A DNA stretch of 35,193 bases from Cytophagales bacterium (GTDB lineage: Bacteria > Bacteroidota > Bacteroidia > Cytophagales > Cyclobacteriaceae). The notes below the pieces were generated by a model that was not told the DNA's origin, searched no databases, and was given only the letters and a program-made list of their open reading frames with translations. This document shows, one piece after another, positions 30,981 to 35,193 of the stretch (position 1 is the stretch's first letter; every line of letters begins with the position of its first letter). The position numbers and the translations under genes were made by a program. The stretch lies in contig JANYHI010000044.1 of the NCBI GenBank assembly GCA_025359125.1, positions 1-35,193 of the forward strand. Direction: 5' to 3'.

Positions 30981-32981
30981 ATGGAATCACATTCTCGAAA
31001 ACACAATTTATCAGTTGCAGGAGTATTAGTTTCTCTCGGCATTATTTATGGTGATATTGGAACCTCACCAATTTATACGTTGCGCTTTATTGTTGGCAGC
31101 AATCTGGTTTCAGAAGAACTTATCTTAGGCGGTCTTTCTTGTGTGTTTTGGACTCTCACGATTATTACAAGCATAAAATATGTTTATCTCACATTAAGCG
31201 CTGATAACAAAGGAGAAGGGGGGATTTTTGCATTGTATGCATTGGTTAGAAAATACAAAGCCAGTTGGGTGATATTCCCTGCCATAATCGGTTGTTGTAC
31301 ACTAATTGCAGATGGATTTATCACACCTGCTATGAGCGTAACTTCTGCAGTAGAAGGATTAAAAGCATTAATGCCCAATATTACTACCCAAACCATTATT
31401 ACAATTGTTATCATAATATTATTTGCCTTATTTATTTTCCAGCAATTTGGAAGTAGTGTTGTAGGAAAAACATTCGGGCCGGTGATGTTGGTATGGTTTA
31501 TTTTCATTGGGGGAATTGGTGCGTATCATTTGAGTAGCAACTGGGGTGTGTTAAAAGCAATTAATCCTGTATATGGATTTAATTTACTAGTCAAATACCC
31601 GGGAGGCTTTTGGATTTTGGGAGCAATTTTCTTGTGTACAACAGGAGCTGAGGCCATGTACTCAGATCTGGGACATTGCGGTAAATCTAACATCCGGTTA
31701 GGTTGGGGTTTTGTAAAAATAAGTTTACTGCTGAGCTATTTTGGGCAAGGTGCGTGGCTTTTGAATGAGTATAACGGAAAGTTGTTGGGCGATCAAATTC
31801 CTTTCTTCTCCATCATTCCTTCTTCACTTTTAATTTTTGGATTAATTCTGGCAACCATGGCAACCGTTATTGCCAGCCAAGCTTTAATATCAGGAACCTT
31901 TACACTCGTTAACGAAGCCATCAAACTCAAACTCTGGCCTGCTACACGGGTGCGTTATCCTAGCCAAATGATGGGCCAAATTTATATTCCAGCCATTAAC
32001 TGGATGCTTTTACTAGGCAGTTCGATTGTAGTTCTTTATTTCAAAAAATCGGACGATATGCAAGCCGCCTATGGGTTAGCCATTACATTTAATATGTTAA
32101 TGACTACCGCTTTGTTGATTTATTATTTTTCAACGACAAAAAAATCTACCATCCGCTCTTTTCTGTTGGGCGTGGTATTTTTTACGATTGAAGGCGCATT
32201 CTTAATTTCTAATTTAAGCAAGTTTTCACATGGAGGTTGGTTTACCTTCGCCATATCCATCATTTTCTTTTTCATGATGTTTATTTTAATGAGAGCACGA
32301 GAGTTAAGAGATAGGCATACAGAATTTGTTGACTTAAAACATTATGTAGGATTAATTGAAGATTTACAATCGGATACAAGTATTCCAAGAGAAGCAACAA
32401 ACCTTGTCTACATGGCGGTAGCCGATAGCAAGCGCTATATCGATTCGAATATTATTTATTCCATTTTTAAAAAGCGACCCAAGAAGGCAGACACCTATTG
32501 GTTTGTACATGTAGATACTGTTGATAGTCCGTATACCTCGAAGTACTCTATCGATACCATCATTCCTAAAAAATGTTTTTTTATAAGGATTAAATTAGGA
32601 TTTAAAGCCGACCACCGGGTGAATTTACTATTCGCTAAAATTTTGCACGACATGGCCGAAAATGCAGAGATAGATATGGTGAGCCATTACGATTCGTTGC
32701 GCAAGCACAGTATGCCTGCCGATTTTAAATTTATCATGCTACATTCACTGGCATCGGTAGACAGTGAAATTTCCACGTTCGATAATTTTATTATTCAAGG
32801 CTACCGATTCATCAAAAAGCATAGCCTTTCTTCTGAAGAGATGTATGGGCTTGAACTTGCCAACGTGGAGGTAGAGCGCGTACCCATTATGGTTGGCCCC
32901 GCAGCAAAAGTTCGGATCAAAAGAGAAAAAGAAGATCTGGAAAGAGAAAAAGAACTGCGATACCACGGCCATATTAATTGA
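30981..32981 (+). CDS. kup: Kup-family potassium uptake transporter
   Basis: The protein has 666 residues, close to the usual 620-650. About twelve membrane helices fill residues 10-440, starting with LGIIYGDIGTSPIYTLRF, the signature of the family, and including ADGFITPAMSVTSAVEGL and TGAEAMYSDLGHCG. A cytoplasmic C-terminal domain of about 220 residues follows. Kup imports K+ together with H+. It lies 13 bp after ndh and is followed by a terminator, so the two form one unit; the tail ends in an unusually charged Lys/Glu/Arg stretch. Confidence 0.94.
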   Translation: MESHSRKHNLSVAGVLVSLGIIYGDIGTSPIYTLRFIVGSNLVSEELILGGLSCVFWTLTIITSIKYVYLTLSADNKGEGGIFALYALVRKYKASWVIFPAIIGCCTLIADGFITPAMSVTSAVEGLKALMPNITTQTIITIVIIILFALFIFQQFGSSVVGKTFGPVMLVWFIFIGGIGAYHLSSNWGVLKAINPVYGFNLLVKYPGGFWILGAIFLCTTGAEAMYSDLGHCGKSNIRLGWGFVKISLLLSYFGQGAWLLNEYNGKLLGDQIPFFSIIPSSLLIFGLILATMATVIASQALISGTFTLVNEAIKLKLWPATRVRYPSQMMGQIYIPAINWMLLLGSSIVVLYFKKSDDMQAAYGLAITFNMLMTTALLIYYFSTTKKSTIRSFLLGVVFFTIEGAFLISNLSKFSHGGWFTFAISIIFFFMMFILMRARELRDRHTEFVDLKHYVGLIEDLQSDTSIPREATNLVYMAVADSKRYIDSNIIYSIFKKRPKKADTYWFVHVDTVDSPYTSKYSIDTIIPKKCFFIRIKLGFKADHRVNLLFAKILHDMAENAEIDMVSHYDSLRKHSMPADFKFIMLHSLASVDSEISTFDNFIIQGYRFIKKHSLSSEEMYGLELANVEVERVPIMVGPAAKVRIKREKEDLEREKELRYHGHIN

Positions 32982-33026
32982 CCGATTGCGGACGTGCCTG
33001 TCCGTAACTGATTAACAACATTTATC

Positions 33027-33061
33027 AAAAGCCTTGTTTTTAAAGCGAACAAGGCTTTTTT
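33027..33061 (+). terminator. intrinsic terminator after kup
   Basis: A perfect 12-bp stem (AAAAGCCTTGTT 33027-33038 with its complement at 33048-33059), 9-nt loop and a run of T residues, 45 bp past the kup stop. Confidence 0.88.
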
Positions 33062-33122
33062 GTTAATTGGCACGATGGTGGCAAATGCTGGTAAATAAAT
33101 ACTAGGTTGCCCGAACTACAAG

Positions 33123-33157
33123 AACCAGCAACTAGTTGCCAAAAACCAGTAACCACC
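33123..33157. repeat. 7-nt-period repeat element abutting the permease start codon
   Basis: Five 7-nt steps: AACCAGC (33123), AACTAGT, TGCCAAA, AACCAGT (33144) and AACCACC (33151), the last touching the ATG at 33158. Three of five begin AACCA. Confidence 0.6.
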
Positions 33158-35193
33158 ATGCTCCGCAACTACATCAAAATTGCCTTTAGAAGCTTACTTA
33201 AAAAGCCAACTTATTCTTTCATCAACATTGGTGGCCTAGCGTTAGGTATTGCCAGCAGCATATTCATATTATTATGGGTGGCTGATGAATATTCGTTCGA
33301 TCGATTTCATAAAAACTACAAGAGCATCTACCAATTATACCAAAGCCAACAATGGGCGCAAGGCATAGGCACTAGTAATTCAATGCCTTATGCATTGATG
33401 GAAACAATCAAAGAAAAAACAACCCAAGTGAAGAATGTTGCTATGACCAACTGGGGCGAAGGCAACATGTTGCAAGTGGGCGATAAGCGGTTGAATAAAT
33501 TGGGATTAAGTGCGAGTCAGGATTTTTTCAAAATATTTAGTTTCACAATGGTAAAGGGTGATCCTGCTACCTCACTCACCGATCCTAACTCTATTGTGAT
33601 AACAGAATCAACAGCTAAATTATTTTTTGAAAACCAAGATCCCATCAACCAACTGATACGCGTTGACAATGGCAAAGAATTAAAAGTAACAGGCGTGATA
33701 AAAGATGTGCCACGAAACTCCAAATTCGAATTCAATTACGTTCTTCCATTCGCATACTATGAATCTACTCAAGCTTGGGTGAGAGAATCAAAAGAGGGGT
33801 GGGACAACAATTCATTCCAGATGTATGTGCAACTTCAAGAAGGTGCGCAAGAGACTGAAGTAAACGCATTGATTGAAGATATAATAAGTAAAAATAATCC
33901 CAAAGCCCCTACTGCCAAACTGTTTCTTCACCCCATGAATAAGTGGAGGCTTTACTCCAACTTTGAAAATGGAAAAAATACGGGAGGTATGATTGATTAT
34001 GTAAAACTGTTTACCATAATAGCCATTTTTGTATTGGTGATTGCTTGCATTAACTTCATGAATCTAGCAACAGCGCGAAGTGAGGGTCGTGCACGTGAAG
34101 TAGGCATTCGCAAAAGCGTTGGCTCACGCAGAAAAGAATTAATATTTCAATTCTTGGGTGAATCATTGATTATCACTTTCATTTCATTTTTGTTTGCCCT
34201 TGTGCTTGTAGAATTAATATTGCCAAGCTATAATTTATTAGTGGATAAAAATATTTCCATTGATTATTCAAACCTGTGGTTGTGGACTGTAGCCTGTGCA
34301 TTTGTATTTATTATTGGCATTTTTTCAGGAAGCTATCCTGCTTTTTATTTATCTTCTTTTCAACCCTTACAAGTATTGAAAGGCAAAGTAATTACCGGCA
34401 AAGGTGCAAGCACACCGCGCCAAGTATTAGTAACACTTCAGTTCGGATTCTCCATATTTTTAATCTTGGGCACCATCGTAATTTATCAGCAGATCATTCA
34501 CGTTAAAAATAGAGAGATGGGTTATGATCGAGAGAACCTCATGCAAATCTGGACTAACAGTGAGTTAGAAAATAACTTTCAATCCATTCGGGAAGAATTA
34601 GTGAATACAGGTGTTGCAAAATCTATTTGCAAAAGTAACAGCCCCATCACTTCGATATTTTCCAATAATGAAGTGCAGTGGCCAGGTATGCCCGATCAGC
34701 GTGTATCGTTCGCAACCATTGCCACCGAGTATGATTATACCGAAACAATGGGCATAAAAGTAATTGCTGGTCGCGATTTTTCGCGCGATTTTAAAAGTGA
34801 TTCTATGGCCGTATTAGTCAACCAAGCAGCCGTTGATTTAATGGGCATGAAAAATCCAATTGGTCAAAAAATAAAAGCGCTTGGCGATGAAAGGGAAATT
34901 ATTGGAGTCGTGGCGAATGTAGTAATGGCATCACCTTACCAACCTGTAGAGCCAATGACAATGACTTTTTCAAGAGATTGGAGCAGCACAGTTACCATTC
35001 GTTTAAATAAGACCAACAATTTAAAAGCATCCATTAATCAAGTTGAAAAAGTATTTAAGAAATTAAACCCCAACTATCCATTTCAATTCCGTTTTGCAGA
35101 CACTGACTTTGAAAGAAAGTTCTCCACCATCAATCTTATCAGCAGGTTGGCAGGCATCTTTGCCTTTCTAGCTATAATGATTACCTGCTTGGG
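33158..35193 (+). CDS. MacB/FtsX-type ABC transporter permease (partial, runs off window end)
   Basis: The frame is open from the ATG at 33158 to the last base (678 codons and two bases), so the C-terminus is missing. It starts MLRNYIKIAFRSLLKKPTYS, then a first membrane helix (INIGGLALGIASSIFILLWV), a periplasmic MacB-type domain (about 50-285), helices near 288-310, 340-360 and 385-400 with the conserved ARSEGRAREVGIRKSVG loop between the first two, then a second half starting LVTLQFGFSIFLILGTIVIY and another periplasmic domain. About 800 residues is usual for these Bacteroidota proteins, which have two FtsX halves. They pair with a LolD/MacB-type ATPase in antimicrobial efflux or envelope stress; none is adjacent in the window. 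Confidence 0.9.
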   Translation, partial: MLRNYIKIAFRSLLKKPTYSFINIGGLALGIASSIFILLWVADEYSFDRFHKNYKSIYQLYQSQQWAQGIGTSNSMPYALMETIKEKTTQVKNVAMTNWGEGNMLQVGDKRLNKLGLSASQDFFKIFSFTMVKGDPATSLTDPNSIVITESTAKLFFENQDPINQLIRVDNGKELKVTGVIKDVPRNSKFEFNYVLPFAYYESTQAWVRESKEGWDNNSFQMYVQLQEGAQETEVNALIEDIISKNNPKAPTAKLFLHPMNKWRLYSNFENGKNTGGMIDYVKLFTIIAIFVLVIACINFMNLATARSEGRAREVGIRKSVGSRRKELIFQFLGESLIITFISFLFALVLVELILPSYNLLVDKNISIDYSNLWLWTVACAFVFIIGIFSGSYPAFYLSSFQPLQVLKGKVITGKGASTPRQVLVTLQFGFSIFLILGTIVIYQQIIHVKNREMGYDRENLMQIWTNSELENNFQSIREELVNTGVAKSICKSNSPITSIFSNNEVQWPGMPDQRVSFATIATEYDYTETMGIKVIAGRDFSRDFKSDSMAVLVNQAAVDLMGMKNPIGQKIKALGDEREIIGVVANVVMASPYQPVEPMTMTFSRDWSSTVTIRLNKTNNLKASINQVEKVFKKLNPNYPFQFRFADTDFERKFSTINLISRLAGIFAFLAIMITCL

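Noticed and set aside
31184-31507. Minus-strand frame of 107 codons inside kup
   Set aside because: It is antisense to the conserved membrane helices of Kup.

Overview
This window is a stretch of AT-rich bacterial chromosome from the phylum Bacteroidota, most likely a gliding Cytophagales-type organism. That placement rests on four things visible here: a complete gldA-gldF-gldG gliding/transport operon, a C-terminal type IX secretion (T9SS) sorting domain at the left edge, Bacteroidota-typical families (DUF4340, DUF1080/3-keto-disaccharide hydrolase, MacB/FtsX-type permease, TlpA-like thioredoxin lipoproteins/secreted proteins), and starts that lack Shine-Dalgarno sequences. The exact genus is not determinable from what I can see. 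Nothing looks like a prophage, insertion sequence or CRISPR array; it is core-type chromosome with several repeat-derived and decayed elements in the gaps.

Layout. 1-977: tail of a T9SS cargo protein, a small secreted-protein gene broken by a stop codon inside its signal peptide, nine copies of a 21-bp tandem repeat, and two interleaved perfect inverted repeats. 978-5481: small heat-shock protein with a strong terminator, membrane-anchored HtrA protease, half-size EamA transporter, ALDH7-type dehydrogenase and a single-domain response regulator. 5478-8106: large helical hypothetical protein (minus), a second HtrA-like protease that has no signal peptide, and tRNA-Ala(GGC). 8131-10366 (minus): a tightly coupled NlpC/P60 lipoprotein, Tat-exported glycosylasparaginase and CutC unit that appears to run on into the tRNA. 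10391-14533 (plus): FAD-linked GlcD-type oxidase, DUF1080 lipoprotein and asparagine synthetase B. 14578-16474 (minus): VF530-type small protein, HAD hydrolase, nitronate monooxygenase-type flavoprotein.

16593-22419 (minus): dnaN at the 3' end of a run gldA-gldF-gldG-DUF4340-dnaN, preceded by the remains of a type II toxin-antitoxin pair in which the antitoxin is frameshifted and the toxin has lost its middle. 22595-25599: thioredoxin-fold envelope protein, a conserved-looking hypothetical, and a long-chain polyprenyl diphosphate synthase. 25724-32981: an ion-transport neighbourhood (MscS channel, CorA, Ca2+/Na+ antiporter; then type II NADH dehydrogenase and Kup potassium transporter) with a coiled-coil lipoprotein between. 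33158-end: the first two thirds or more of a MacB/FtsX-type ABC permease.

The least ordinary signal is a set of dispersed elements that share a 7-nt period but not a fixed unit sequence. They lie just upstream of, inside, and just downstream of asnB, before the MscS gene, and directly against the start codon of the last permease; the one inside asnB is translated in the linker between the two catalytic domains. Functions below are read from motifs and family knowledge without database searches.
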